From: Betaproteobacteria bacterium
GTDB taxonomy: Bacteria; Pseudomonadota; Gammaproteobacteria; Burkholderiales; Burkholderiaceae_C
Direction: 5' to 3'
Assembly: GCA_005882155.1 (NCBI GenBank)
Contig: VBCQ01000264.1
Location: 1-10,465 of the forward strand
DNA: 10,465 nucleotides
Below are positions 1 through 7,341 of the stretch, one piece after another; the stretch's first letter is position 1, and each line of letters opens with the position of its first letter. A model generated the notes under the pieces. It saw only the letters and a list, made by a program, of their open reading frames with translations. It had not been told where the DNA came from and did not search any database. The position numbers and the translations under genes were made by a program.

Positions 1-1
1 C

Positions 2-460
2 CGCGCCTGGATCGACATCACGGCATTGAGTGAAGAGCGGCGCGCCAAGGTGCTGCCGTTCATAGTCGTATGGGCGCGCGGCGGCGCCGGCCTGAGCGGG
101 GAAGCGGTGTTCCGCGGCTACAGCCAGATGGCCGCGATGCGCGACGCTGCCGTCGCGGCCTGTGCGCCGTTCGACATCGTGTTCACGCCGACCGCACCGA
201 TCGCCGCCTTCGCCGCCGAACTGGCGTGCCCCACCAACGACCCGGCTCGCCCGTTCGAGCACATCGCCTTCACCTTGCCGTACAACATGAGCGAGCAGCC
301 CGCGGCGAGCATCAACTGCGGCTTCACCGCAAGCGGCCTGCCGATCGGCTTGCAGATCATCGGCCATCGCCACGACGACATCGGCGTGCTGCAGGTCGCG
401 CGCGCCTGGGAGCAGCTGCGGCCGCTACAGCGGGCGTGGCCCGCGCCGCCGCGGCACTGA
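2..460 (+). CDS. Amidase-signature family enzyme, C-terminal fragment (5' end outside window)
   Basis: The reading frame is open from the first bases of the window and stops at TGA 458-460, leaving about 152 C-terminal residues. They contain the typical end of amidase-signature hydrolases: a strand reading FTPTAP, then PYNMSEQPAASINCGF followed by GLPIGLQIIG, and a final helix beginning VLQVARAWE. This family hydrolyses amide bonds with a Ser-cisSer-Lys triad in the cytoplasm. The triad lies in the missing N-terminal half, so activity and substrate cannot be judged. The family includes GatA and many catabolic amidases. Nothing here points to GatA: the next gene is a diguanylate cyclase, and no gatB or gatC is visible. 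The first in-frame ATG-like codons in the window are internal, not the real start. Family assignment is firm; substrate is unknown. Confidence 0.85.
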   Translation, partial: RAWIDITALSEERRAKVLPFIVVWARGGAGLSGEAVFRGYSQMAAMRDAAVAACAPFDIVFTPTAPIAAFAAELACPTNDPARPFEHIAFTLPYNMSEQPAASINCGFTASGLPIGLQIIGHRHDDIGVLQVARAWEQLRPLQRAWPAPPRH

Positions 461-529
461 CGCATCCGTCAAACGCTTTCATCTCGCCGCGGCGTGGCGC
501 AGAATCCATTCGACCCGCGGAAGCCGCAG

Positions 530-2128
530 ATGAAAGCTCACCGCATCCCGACGATACGCTCGGGCCTGGCCTGGCTCGTCACGGCCTGTGTGGTGCCGGC
601 GTCGCTGACGACGGTCGTGCTGATCACCCACAACTACCAGCATGAGCGCGCGCAGCGCTTGCGCGATTCGATCGCCACCGCACGGGCGATGATGGCGGCG
701 GTCGATCGTGACCTGGCGGGCGCCGAGGCCGCATTGCGCGCGCTCGCCACCTCGCCGCACCTCGACTCGAACGACCTCGCGGCCTTCTACGGCCAGGCGC
801 TGCAGGTGCTGCAGGGCCAAGTTGCCAACAACCTGGTGCTGATCGACGCTCGAGGGCAGCAGCAGATCAACACGCTGCGTCCGTTCGGCGCGGTGCTTCC
901 GGCCAGCGGCAACCCGCCGCAGTTGCAAACGATCTTCGACACCGGTCGAGCGGTCGTCACCGATGTATTCGTCGGTCCGGTGACGCACCATCCGCTGATT
1001 GCCGTCGGCGTGCCGGTCGTGCGCGACGGCAAGGTTCGCTACAGCTTGAACGCCGGCCTCTTCCCCGAGCGATTGTCGGGCGTGCTGACGCAGCAGCGCC
1101 TGCCCGCCGACTGGATCGGCACGATCTACGACGGCACCGGCACGATCGTCGCGCGCACCCACGACATGCAGCGCTTCGTCGGCACCCAGGCCGGCGCCGA
1201 CATGGTCAAGCACATGGCGCAAGCGAGTGAAGGCGCGTTCGAGTCCGACACCGTCGAAGGCATCGCCGTGATCTCGACCTTCAGCCGGTCGGCGTTCTCG
1301 GGCTGGACGGTCGCGCTCGGCATTCCCCAGGCCCAGTTGACCGGCGCGCTGTGGCGATCGATCGTCTGGCTGCTGCTCGCGACCGCGGCGCTGCTTGCCG
1401 CGAGCCTCGGCCTCGCATGGCTGATCGGCGGGCGCATCGCGCGCTCGATTCGCGAGCTCAGCGCACCGGCCTTGGCACTCGGTTTCGGCCAAGCCGTCAG
1501 CGTGCGGCCGCTGAACTTGAAGGAAGCCGACGAGGTCGGGCGGGCGCTGACCCGCGCGTCGCAAACGCTGCTGCAGGCGCAGTACCAGGCGCAGCACGAC
1601 GAGCTCACCGGCCTGCCGAATCGCGCGCTGTTCAACGAGATCGTCAACCAGCAACTCGCGCTCGGCGAGCGCACCGGCATGCTTCTGGCGGTGCTCTACG
1701 TCGACCTCGACGGCTTCAAGGCAGTCAACGATGCGTACGGCCACGCGATCGGCGACGCGCTGTTGTGCGCCGTCGCATCACGCCTGCGCGCGGCCATCCG
1801 CGGCTCGGATGTCGCAGCACGTTTGGGCGGCGACGAATTTGCCGCGGTGCTGATGCATGTCGACACGGGTGCTGCGGCGGCGGTGGCGGTCAAGTTGGTC
1901 GAAAGCCTGTCGGCGGCCTACCCGATCGACACGCAATCCATCGCGATCTCGGCCAGCATCGGGGTGGCCGAATCGATCCCGGGTTGCAGCAGCGACTCGC
2001 TGCTGCAGCGCGCCGACGCCGCGATGTACGACGCCAAGGCCCGCGGCAAACGCGGCTACGCCGTGGCGAGCTCGCCGCCGGCGCAGCAAACAAACCAGCG
2101 CGCGTCGGCAGCGACCGGCCGCGGGTGA
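530..2128 (+). CDS. Membrane-bound diguanylate cyclase (sensor-HAMP-GGDEF)
   Basis: This protein of 532 residues is predicted to make cyclic di-GMP from two GTP at the inner membrane. A transmembrane helix (about 10-30) is followed by an extracytoplasmic region of about 245 residues resembling a dCACHE-type sensor. A second helix (about 277-301), a HAMP-like linker and a GGDEF domain starting at DELTGLPNR (357-365) come next. The catalytic GGDEF is intact at 433-437, encoded at 1826-1840. An RxxD product-inhibition site (RGSD, 424-427) lies exactly five residues upstream, so feedback inhibition is expected. There is no EAL domain. I chose ATG 530 because GGAAG (519-523) sits 6 nt before it; a GTG at 494 in the same frame would add 12 residues but has no ribosome binding site. 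The preceding amidase gene ends 69 nt upstream. The ligand is unknown. Confidence 0.9.
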   Translation: MKAHRIPTIRSGLAWLVTACVVPASLTTVVLITHNYQHERAQRLRDSIATARAMMAAVDRDLAGAEAALRALATSPHLDSNDLAAFYGQALQVLQGQVANNLVLIDARGQQQINTLRPFGAVLPASGNPPQLQTIFDTGRAVVTDVFVGPVTHHPLIAVGVPVVRDGKVRYSLNAGLFPERLSGVLTQQRLPADWIGTIYDGTGTIVARTHDMQRFVGTQAGADMVKHMAQASEGAFESDTVEGIAVISTFSRSAFSGWTVALGIPQAQLTGALWRSIVWLLLATAALLAASLGLAWLIGGRIARSIRELSAPALALGFGQAVSVRPLNLKEADEVGRALTRASQTLLQAQYQAQHDELTGLPNRALFNEIVNQQLALGERTGMLLAVLYVDLDGFKAVNDAYGHAIGDALLCAVASRLRAAIRGSDVAARLGGDEFAAVLMHVDTGAAAAVAVKLVESLSAAYPIDTQSIAISASIGVAESIPGCSSDSLLQRADAAMYDAKARGKRGYAVASSPPAQQTNQRASAATGRG

Positions 2129-2202
2129 CGCGCGTCCGCCCTGTCCGCTGCCGCTGCAGCCTGTCCCGCCGAGAGCGCAGCCCGTCACCCGGCTGTAGAG
2201 CC

Positions 2203-2217
2203 GCGGCGACGCGCCGC
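2203..2217. promoter_or_regulatory. Perfect 6-bp dyad just upstream of the kinase operon
   Basis: GCGGCG (2203-2208) and CGCCGC (2212-2217) form a perfect inverted repeat around a 3-nt loop. It lies in the 102-bp gap between the cyclase stop codon and the kinase start, and directly abuts the -10-like TACAGT. It could be an operator covering the spacer of a promoter, or a weak terminator for the cyclase gene. There is no T-run after it, which argues against an intrinsic terminator. GC-rich short dyads also arise by chance here. Confidence 0.25.
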
Positions 2218-2218
2218 T

Positions 2219-2224
2219 TACAGT
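2219..2224 (+). promoter_or_regulatory. Candidate -10 hexamer TACAGT for a possibly leaderless kinase operon
   Basis: TACAGT matches four of six bases of the TATAAT consensus and lies exactly 6 nt before the ATG at 2231. Transcription would then begin at or next to the start codon. No Shine-Dalgarno sequence precedes this ATG, which fits a leaderless message. No good -35 hexamer is seen at 16-18 bp upstream, so the call is weak. Confidence 0.25.
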
Positions 2225-2230
2225 GCTTTC

Positions 2231-3508
2231 ATGGCACAGATTCCTTCTCCATCGACGCAAGCGGCGAGCGGCGGCACCGACCTCGATCGCTTCTTCGCCG
2301 CAGTGCGCCGCGGCTTCATCGCTTACGCGCGCTGGCTCAGCAGCATCACCTGGATGCGTTTCTTCTTGCTTTCGGTGCTGACGATGATCGTCGCCGGCAT
2401 CCTGTCCGAGCTGCCGCCGTTCAACCTCCGCTGGGGCGAGGACCGCATGGTCCTCAAACCGACGCCGTCGATGAAGGTCAAACCGCACAAGGGCGGCGTC
2501 AAGATCGACGGCGCCAAGCGCGACGGCAAGTCCTACGAGATCAACATCGACGAGTCGGGTGTGCACATCACGCCGGTCAACCCCGCCGCAGCAGCGAGCG
2601 CCGCGGCGAGCGCGGCGTCGGCGGCCGAAAGCGCAGCGCCGGCTTCGGCGGCCACGCAGACGCCACCGCTGCCCGGCGTGACGATCCGCCTGCCGAAGAA
2701 CGCCGACACCGACGAGGTCGTTCGCGCGATCGAAGAGGCGAAGTCGGAAATGGAAGACGCGATCCAAGAATCGCAGCCGCGCATGCGCACCGTCCGTGCG
2801 TTTCGCCTCGGCGACGAGTTGCCGCCCTTCGCGTTCCTGCTGATCGTCGTCTCGATGATCATCAAGATCATGGCCGCGGGCCGCTTCAAGGCCGAGGCGC
2901 AGGCGGTGCAGGCCACCGAGATCGCGGAGTCCGAGGCACTCAAGCGTCAGGTCGTCGAGGCGCGCATGGCGGCGATGCAGGCGCAGGTCGAGCCGCACTT
3001 CCTGTTCAACACGCTGGCGAGCATCGACCACCTGATCGAGACCGACCCGCCGCGCGCGTCGAAGATGCAGAAGAACCTGATCGCGCTGCTGCGCGCGGCG
3101 ATGCCGACGATGCGCGAAGCGAATGCACGCGGCACCCGCAGCCTCGGCCGCGAGCTCGAAGTGATACGCCCCTACCTCGAGATCTTGAAGGTGCGGATGG
3201 AAGAGCGGCTGCACACCGAGGTGCGCGTCAGCGATGGGCTGCTGTCGGCCGAGTTCCCGCCGATGATGCTGCAAAGCCTGGTCGAGAACGCGATCAAGCA
3301 CGGGCTCGAGCCGAAGGCCGAAGGCGGCAGCCTCGTCATCAGCGCCGAAATCGTTCACGGCAAGCTTGCAGTGACCGTCGCCGACACCGGCCTCGGCTTC
3401 GGCAAGGCAGCCACCGCCGGCACCGGCATCGGGCTGCACAACGTCCGCGAGCGTCTGCAATTGCTGTACGCGTACACGAGCCGGCATGATTCGGGAGAGC
3501 ACGCATGA
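2231..3508 (+). CDS. LytS/YehU-type sensor histidine kinase
   Basis: This 425-residue inner-membrane kinase is predicted to autophosphorylate on histidine and pass phosphate to the LytTR regulator of the same operon. The N-terminus (1-40) is probably cytoplasmic. A transmembrane helix (about 41-58), an extracytoplasmic region of about 140 residues and a second helix (about 199-215) follow. The His_kinase domain contains EPHFLFNTL with the phosphoacceptor H256. The ATPase domain has an N box (LVENAIKHGL, N353), a G1 motif (DTGLGF, D385) and a G2 motif (GTGIGLHNVRERL). The extracytoplasmic part has a short basic/acidic beta-like stretch (about 82-116) and an Ala/Ser-rich run (118-142) that resembles no sensor domain I know. 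The start ATG lacks a ribosome binding site. The stop overlaps the next start by 4 bp (ATGA), so translation is likely coupled. The signal sensed is unknown. Confidence 0.9.
   Translation: MAQIPSPSTQAASGGTDLDRFFAAVRRGFIAYARWLSSITWMRFFLLSVLTMIVAGILSELPPFNLRWGEDRMVLKPTPSMKVKPHKGGVKIDGAKRDGKSYEINIDESGVHITPVNPAAAASAAASAASAAESAAPASAATQTPPLPGVTIRLPKNADTDEVVRAIEEAKSEMEDAIQESQPRMRTVRAFRLGDELPPFAFLLIVVSMIIKIMAAGRFKAEAQAVQATEIAESEALKRQVVEARMAAMQAQVEPHFLFNTLASIDHLIETDPPRASKMQKNLIALLRAAMPTMREANARGTRSLGRELEVIRPYLEILKVRMEERLHTEVRVSDGLLSAEFPPMMLQSLVENAIKHGLEPKAEGGSLVISAEIVHGKLAVTVADTGLGFGKAATAGTGIGLHNVRERLQLLYAYTSRHDSGEHA
2580..2660 (+). repeat. Low-complexity Ala/Ser-coding tract in the kinase sensor region
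   Basis: The tract encodes residues of about 118-142 of the histidine kinase, almost entirely alanine and serine with one glutamate and a proline. The GC-rich degenerate codons (gcg, gcc, gca, agc, tcg) are mixed, so this is not a pure tandem nucleotide repeat. It probably forms a flexible linker inside the extracytoplasmic domain. Tracts like this often vary in length between strains. Confidence 0.6.
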
Positions 3509-3936
3509 ATTTAGTGACGATCGGGCGGCGTCGTTCGCGGCGCGGCGTGGCGTTTCTCGTCGTCGTGGCGCTCGCCTTCATCGCTGCGCTCGTCATCGTC
3601 AGCTCGCTGGCGAGCCTCGACGTGCCGTCGATTCACGTCGTCATCGACGGCGTCGACCAGGGCGAGGCGATCGACCTCGGCGCGATCGCCTCGCAGCACC
3701 AGCTGCTGCTGGTGTGCATCGTGACGGTGGCGATCGTCGCGGCGATCATCATCGTTCCGATCGCGCTGCTGCTTGCGCTCGCCGCCGCGCTGATCGGCGT
3801 CGTCGTCGGGCTCGGCGTGCCGCTGCTGATGGTGGTGTTGTTCGTTGCGATCGTGCTGTCGCCGCTGTGGCTGCTCGCGCTGCTGCTCTGGTGGCTGTGG
3901 CGCAGCTCCAGCACGCCGGCTAACATCCGCGCATGA
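3505..3936 (+). CDS. Small multi-pass membrane protein encoded between kinase and regulator
   Basis: This 143-residue protein has no recognised family. A basic N-terminus (GRRRSRRG, 7-14) precedes one transmembrane helix (about 15-36). A polar extracytoplasmic loop (about 37-65, containing HVVIDGVDQGEAIDLGA) follows, and then an extremely hydrophobic stretch from 66 to 132, enough for two or three helices, ending in LLLWWLWR. The positive-inside rule puts the N-terminus in the cytoplasm. It overlaps the kinase stop and the regulator start by ATGA on each side (3505-3508 and 3933-3936), so all three are probably translationally coupled. That position suggests an accessory subunit, for instance helping the kinase to sense or modulating it, but this is inference. 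Unrelated proteins of similar composition are common, so resemblance alone would say little. Confidence 0.75.
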   Translation: MNLVTIGRRRSRRGVAFLVVVALAFIAALVIVSSLASLDVPSIHVVIDGVDQGEAIDLGAIASQHQLLLVCIVTVAIVAAIIIVPIALLLALAAALIGVVVGLGVPLLMVVLFVAIVLSPLWLLALLLWWLWRSSSTPANIRA

Positions 3937-4754
3937 CGCGCGCCCTGATCGCCGACGACGAACGCCTGATGCGCGACCAGCTGCGCGCGCGGCTCGGCGA
4001 AGTCTGGCCCGAGCTCGAGATCGTCGCCGAAGCGAAGAACGGGCTCGAAGCGCTCGAGCTGACGCAGCAGCATCACCCCGACCTGGTCTTTCTCGACATC
4101 CGCATGCCCGGCATGACCGGTGTCGACGCGGCGCGGCAGATCGCGCAGTTGCCGACGCACGACGGCGACGATGACTGGCCGGGTTGCGAGATCGTCTTCA
4201 TCACCGCCTACGACCAATACGCGGTCGAGGCCTTCGAGCAAGGCGTCGTCGACTACGTGCTGAAGCCCGCCGAGCGCGCTCGCTTGCAGGTCACCGTCGA
4301 GCGCATCAAGGCGCGCATCGCGCAGCGCGAGAAAGGCAGCGGCGACAGCCCGCCGTTGCCGACGCACACGCCCGACATGCAGCAACTGCTGCAACGGCTC
4401 GCGGCGCAGCTCAACCCGAACGCGCCGCCCAAGCTGCAATGGATTCAGGCGACGGTGGGCCAGCAGATCCAGATGATCCCGGTCGAAGACGTGCTGTTCT
4501 TCATCTCCGACGAAAAGTACACCCGCGTGCAGACCGCAACGATCGAAGCGCTGATCCGCAAGCCGATCAAGGAACTCGTCGACGAGCTCGACATGAACTT
4601 GTTCTGGCAGATTCATCGCTCGACGCTGGTGAACACGAAAGCCATCGCCGGCGTGAGCCGCGATTTGCGCGGCCGTCAGCTGGTCTCAGTGAAGGGGCAT
4701 CCGGAAAAACTCGAGGTCAGTCGCAGCTTCACCGGACTGTTCAAAGGGATGTGA
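3933..4754 (+). CDS. LytTR-family response regulator
   Basis: This 273-residue cytoplasmic regulator has a receiver domain (about 3-125) and a LytTR DNA-binding domain (about 168-273). In the receiver, the acidic pocket is D8, D9 and E10, the phosphoacceptor is D55 (VFLDIRMPG), the switch threonine is T91 (FITAYD) and the conserved lysine is K111 (LKPAE). The LytTR half shows the usual hallmarks: a strand ending IPVEDVLFF, DEKYTRV, FWQIHRSTLVNT, and EVSRSF near the end. Family members bind pairs of short direct repeats and activate nearby promoters. The partner kinase is almost certainly the LytS-type protein two genes upstream. An acidic insertion (THDGDDDWPGC, about 75-85) in the receiver between the alpha-3 region and beta-4 is slightly unusual. 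The gene ends 14 bp from the convergent GGDEF-EAL gene. Confidence 0.93.
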   Translation: MTRALIADDERLMRDQLRARLGEVWPELEIVAEAKNGLEALELTQQHHPDLVFLDIRMPGMTGVDAARQIAQLPTHDGDDDWPGCEIVFITAYDQYAVEAFEQGVVDYVLKPAERARLQVTVERIKARIAQREKGSGDSPPLPTHTPDMQQLLQRLAAQLNPNAPPKLQWIQATVGQQIQMIPVEDVLFFISDEKYTRVQTATIEALIRKPIKELVDELDMNLFWQIHRSTLVNTKAIAGVSRDLRGRQLVSVKGHPEKLEVSRSFTGLFKGM

Positions 4755-4768
4755 GGCCTGCGGAGCAG

Positions 4769-7213
4769 TCAGCGAATCACGTCGATCGCCGGCTCCGCCA
4801 CCTTCGCCACCGCCAGCAGCTTGACGAATTGCTCCGGCGGCACCGCGCGGCTGAAGTGAAAGCCTTGCGCCGCATAGCAGCCGTGCGCCTTTAACAGCGC
4901 GGCCTGCTCGGCGGTCTCGACGCCTTCGGCGACGACGCTCAGGCGCAGGCTGTGCGCCATCGCGATGATCGCGGTGACGATTGCGGTGTCGCCGGCATCG
5001 ACGCCGAGGCCGTCGGTGAAGCTGCGGTCGATCTTCAGCACGCTGACCGGGAAGCGCTGCAGATACGCGAGGCTCGAATAGCCGGTGCCGAAGTCGTCGA
5101 TCGCGAGGCGGATGCCGAGCGCGGCGAGTGCTTCCAGCGCGGCGACGTTCTCAGCGCTCTTGGCCATCAACACGCCTTCGGTGATCTCGATCTCGAGCGA
5201 CTCGGCCGGCAGCCCGGTCTCGTCGAGCACGCGCTGGGCGAGCTCGGAAAAGCCGGGACGCAGGAACTGCTGCGGCGACAGGTTCACCGCCACCGCGATG
5301 CCGACGTGGCCGAGCGCATGCCAGCGCGCCGCCTGCGTGCACGCGTCGCGCAGAATCCATTCGCCCAGCGTACCGATCAAGCCGGTCTCTTCGGCGACGC
5401 GGATGAACTCGCTCGGGCCGATGAAGCTGCCGTCGTCTTGCGGCCAGCGGATCAGCGCCTCGGCACCGACGATGCGTCCGGTCGCCAGTTCGATCTGCGG
5501 CTGGTAGTGCATGACGAACTCGCCGCGCTGCAGCGCCTGGTACAGCCGATTGGCGAGCGCGAGGCGGCGCTGCGCGGTGTTGTTGAGCTCGGCGGTGAAG
5601 AAGCGAAAGGTGTCGCGGCCCTTGTCCTTGGCGAAGTACATCGCCGCATCGGCCGCGCGCATCAGCCCGTCGGCATCGGCGCCGTCGCCGGGGTACAGGC
5701 TGATGCCGAGGCTGCCGCGCACATGCAACTCGTTGGCACCGATCGTGAACGGCCGGCGCAGCGCGTCGAGCAGCTTCTCGGCGATCGGGATCGCCGTCTG
5801 CCCGTCGGCGAGCGACGGCAGGCAGATGACGAACTCATCGCCGCCCTGGCGCGCCGCAGTGTCGCCGGCACGCAAGCAGCTGCGCAGCCGCGTCGCCGCG
5901 GCCTTCAGGATCTCGTCGCCGGTTTCGTGGCCGAGCGAGTCGTTGACGTTCTTGAAGTGGTCGAGGTCGAGGAACATCACCGCGACCTGCACCCCTGTGC
6001 GCTGCGCCTGCGCGATCGCCTGCGCGACGCGGTCGCGAAACACCAATCGGTTGGGCAATCCGGTCAGCACGTCGTTCTGCGCTAAAAAGCGGATGCGCTC
6101 TTCGTGGCTCTTGCGCTCGGTGATGTCGGTGGCGACGCAGCCGACTGCGAACAGCTGGCCGCTGGCATCGCGCAGCGGAAAGCGCAGGCACAAGTAGGTG
6201 TGCAAGCCATCGGCCTGGCGCGCGACGACCTCGTGCTCGGTGAAGTCGTCGCCGTGCCCGGCGCGCTGCTCGGCGACGCTGAAGCTGGCCGCATGCTCGT
6301 GCGCGAACACGTCGTCAACGCGCTGGCCGACGACGTCGACGCCGCCGGTGAAGGTGTCGCGGTAGCGCCGGTTGACGAGCAGGTAGCGCGACTGCAGGTC
6401 GCGCACGAAGATGATCGCCGGCGTGTTGTCGATGATCGCCTGCAGCAGCCAGCGGTTGTGCTCGTAGGCGGTGAACAGGCGCTCGCGCTCGGCGTCAGCC
6501 GCGGTGCGCCGGCCGAGCTCGAGCGCCAGCGCGCCGCTCATGTCGTTCAACGCGGCGGCGACCTGGTCGAGCTCGTCGCGGCTGTCGCGACGCGCGCTGC
6601 GATCGAGCTGCAAGGGCTCGCGGCCGAGGCGCTCCAGGCTCAGGTCGCGCGCATACGCGGCCATGCGCTCGAGGTGCCGCGTCACTCCCTGGTTGACGAT
6701 GTAGAGGATGAACAGCGCGACCAGAAAGGCCTTCGCCGACTCGGCGAGCAGGATCGCCTTCGCATGATCGACCAGCCGTGCGTAAACGCCGTCGAGACCG
6801 ACGGTCACGCTGAGCGTGCCGACCGCGCCGCTGCGCCCGCCCGGCTGGCGCAAGGTGTAGGCCCGCGTGATGTGGCGATCGCCGAAGATCTGGCCGACGG
6901 CATAGCGCTCGCCGCCGCTGCCTTGGACCTCGACATGCTGAACGTCGCGCAACTGCAGCAAGCCGTCGAGCGTGAGCCGAATCTGCGTGTCGTTGAACGA
7001 CCAGACGCTGTTGGCGAGGCTGTCGAGCGTGCTGCGCTCGATCTGCGCGAGCTCATCGTCGATGGTCGCGAGGTCGCGCTTGTAGTCGCCGTAAAGCTGC
7101 AAGGCCGTGGCCACCAGCGCCACGCAGCCGCCGGCCAGCAAGATCGCCGCGAGCAGGCGCCAAGCAAGTCGCTTCGGGTGCGCGCCGGCAAGCCAGCGTG
7201 TCCATGCGTGCAA
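4769..7213 (-). CDS. GGDEF-EAL c-di-GMP enzyme with extracytoplasmic sensor, HAMP and PAS
   Basis: This 814-residue inner-membrane protein is predicted to make and/or degrade cyclic di-GMP. Order: transmembrane helix (about 15-41), CHASE-like extracytoplasmic domain (about 42-151), second helix (about 152-174), HAMP (to about 235), PAS with PAC (about 252-367), GGDEF domain (about 376-535) and EAL domain (about 560-805). GGDEF is intact at 457-461, with an RxxD inhibitory site RAGD at 448-451. The EAL domain keeps E585 of EALIR, the Asn of AVNLSPQQF, DDFGTG (D706, D707), the Lys of LKIDRSF, AEGVE and the Gln of AAQGFHF. Both activities could therefore be functional. I chose the TTG at 7213 because GGGAGGT lies 6 nt upstream and the protein then begins just before the first helix. 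The frame stays open to 7411, but that extension is basic, low-complexity and crosses the promoter region. Confidence 0.92.
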   Translation of the reverse strand: MHAWTRWLAGAHPKRLAWRLLAAILLAGGCVALVATALQLYGDYKRDLATIDDELAQIERSTLDSLANSVWSFNDTQIRLTLDGLLQLRDVQHVEVQGSGGERYAVGQIFGDRHITRAYTLRQPGGRSGAVGTLSVTVGLDGVYARLVDHAKAILLAESAKAFLVALFILYIVNQGVTRHLERMAAYARDLSLERLGREPLQLDRSARRDSRDELDQVAAALNDMSGALALELGRRTAADAERERLFTAYEHNRWLLQAIIDNTPAIIFVRDLQSRYLLVNRRYRDTFTGGVDVVGQRVDDVFAHEHAASFSVAEQRAGHGDDFTEHEVVARQADGLHTYLCLRFPLRDASGQLFAVGCVATDITERKSHEERIRFLAQNDVLTGLPNRLVFRDRVAQAIAQAQRTGVQVAVMFLDLDHFKNVNDSLGHETGDEILKAAATRLRSCLRAGDTAARQGGDEFVICLPSLADGQTAIPIAEKLLDALRRPFTIGANELHVRGSLGISLYPGDGADADGLMRAADAAMYFAKDKGRDTFRFFTAELNNTAQRRLALANRLYQALQRGEFVMHYQPQIELATGRIVGAEALIRWPQDDGSFIGPSEFIRVAEETGLIGTLGEWILRDACTQAARWHALGHVGIAVAVNLSPQQFLRPGFSELAQRVLDETGLPAESLEIEITEGVLMAKSAENVAALEALAALGIRLAIDDFGTGYSSLAYLQRFPVSVLKIDRSFTDGLGVDAGDTAIVTAIIAMAHSLRLSVVAEGVETAEQAALLKAHGCYAAQGFHFSRAVPPEQFVKLLAVAKVAEPAIDVIR

Positions 7214-7219
7214 AAGGGG

Positions 7220-7226
7220 ACCTCCC
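7220..7226 (-). promoter_or_regulatory. Strong ribosome binding site fixing a TTG start
   Basis: On the minus strand the sequence reads GGGAGGT, then six bases, then TTG at 7213-7211. This is a near-perfect Shine-Dalgarno at good spacing and decides the start of the GGDEF-EAL gene. The site is flanked by GGG and CCC, so a small hairpin could hold it in a loop; that is only suggestive. Confidence 0.7.
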
Positions 7227-7238
7227 GAGTTGGGCCTT

Positions 7239-7264
7239 CGTCGACGCTCCGTCCAACGTCGACG
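7239..7264. repeat. Pair of CGTCGACG palindromes 18 bp apart in the leader of the GGDEF-EAL gene
   Basis: The 8-bp palindrome CGTCGACG occurs at 7239-7246 and again at 7257-7264, a centre-to-centre distance of 18 bp. On the minus strand the shared unit is GCGTCGACG, 9 bp. It lies between the candidate promoter (7336-7341) and the TTG start, within the 221-bp divergent spacer. It could be a regulator binding pair or part of a leader RNA fold. Nothing in the window identifies a protein that would bind it. Confidence 0.35.
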
Positions 7265-7335
7265 CCATGATGCCGGCTTCCCCGTCCGGTTCTCCTGGCA
7301 TGCCCGCGCAGCTGGCGCTGCGCTTGGGGCGGTCG

Positions 7336-7341
7336 AGTATA
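7336..7341 (-). promoter_or_regulatory. Candidate -10 hexamer TATACT for the GGDEF-EAL gene
   Basis: On the minus strand TATACT matches five of six bases of TATAAT and stands out in a GC-rich spacer. Transcription would start near 7329, giving a leader of about 115 nt before the TTG. A TTGCCA is present upstream, but about 24 bp away, which is too far for a standard sigma-70 promoter. An activator-dependent promoter or chance are both possible. Confidence 0.3.

Noticed and set aside
458..471. TGACG-CATC-CGTCA dyad overlapping the amidase stop codon, as terminator or operator
   Set aside because: The stem is only 5 bp, has no T-run, and begins with the stop codon itself. It is too short to support a call.
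494..529. GTG 494 as the start of the diguanylate cyclase
   Set aside because: No ribosome site precedes it, whereas ATG 530 has GGAAG at 6 nt and the protein then starts close to its first membrane helix.
1778..3502. A long open frame on the minus strand, over 570 codons, antisense to the cyclase and kinase genes
   Set aside because: High GC keeps antisense frames open. The translation is Arg/Ala/His-rich with no domain, and it crosses two well-supported genes and their junction.
4952..7270. Long plus-strand open frames (about 377 and 388 codons) opposite the GGDEF-EAL gene
   Set aside because: They are the antisense shadow of an enzyme with all catalytic motifs intact, and their translations are low-complexity without recognisable domains.
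7214..7330. A c-di-GMP or glycine riboswitch in the leader of the GGDEF-EAL gene
   Set aside because: GC-rich local hairpins exist, but I could not place the conserved core of either riboswitch class.
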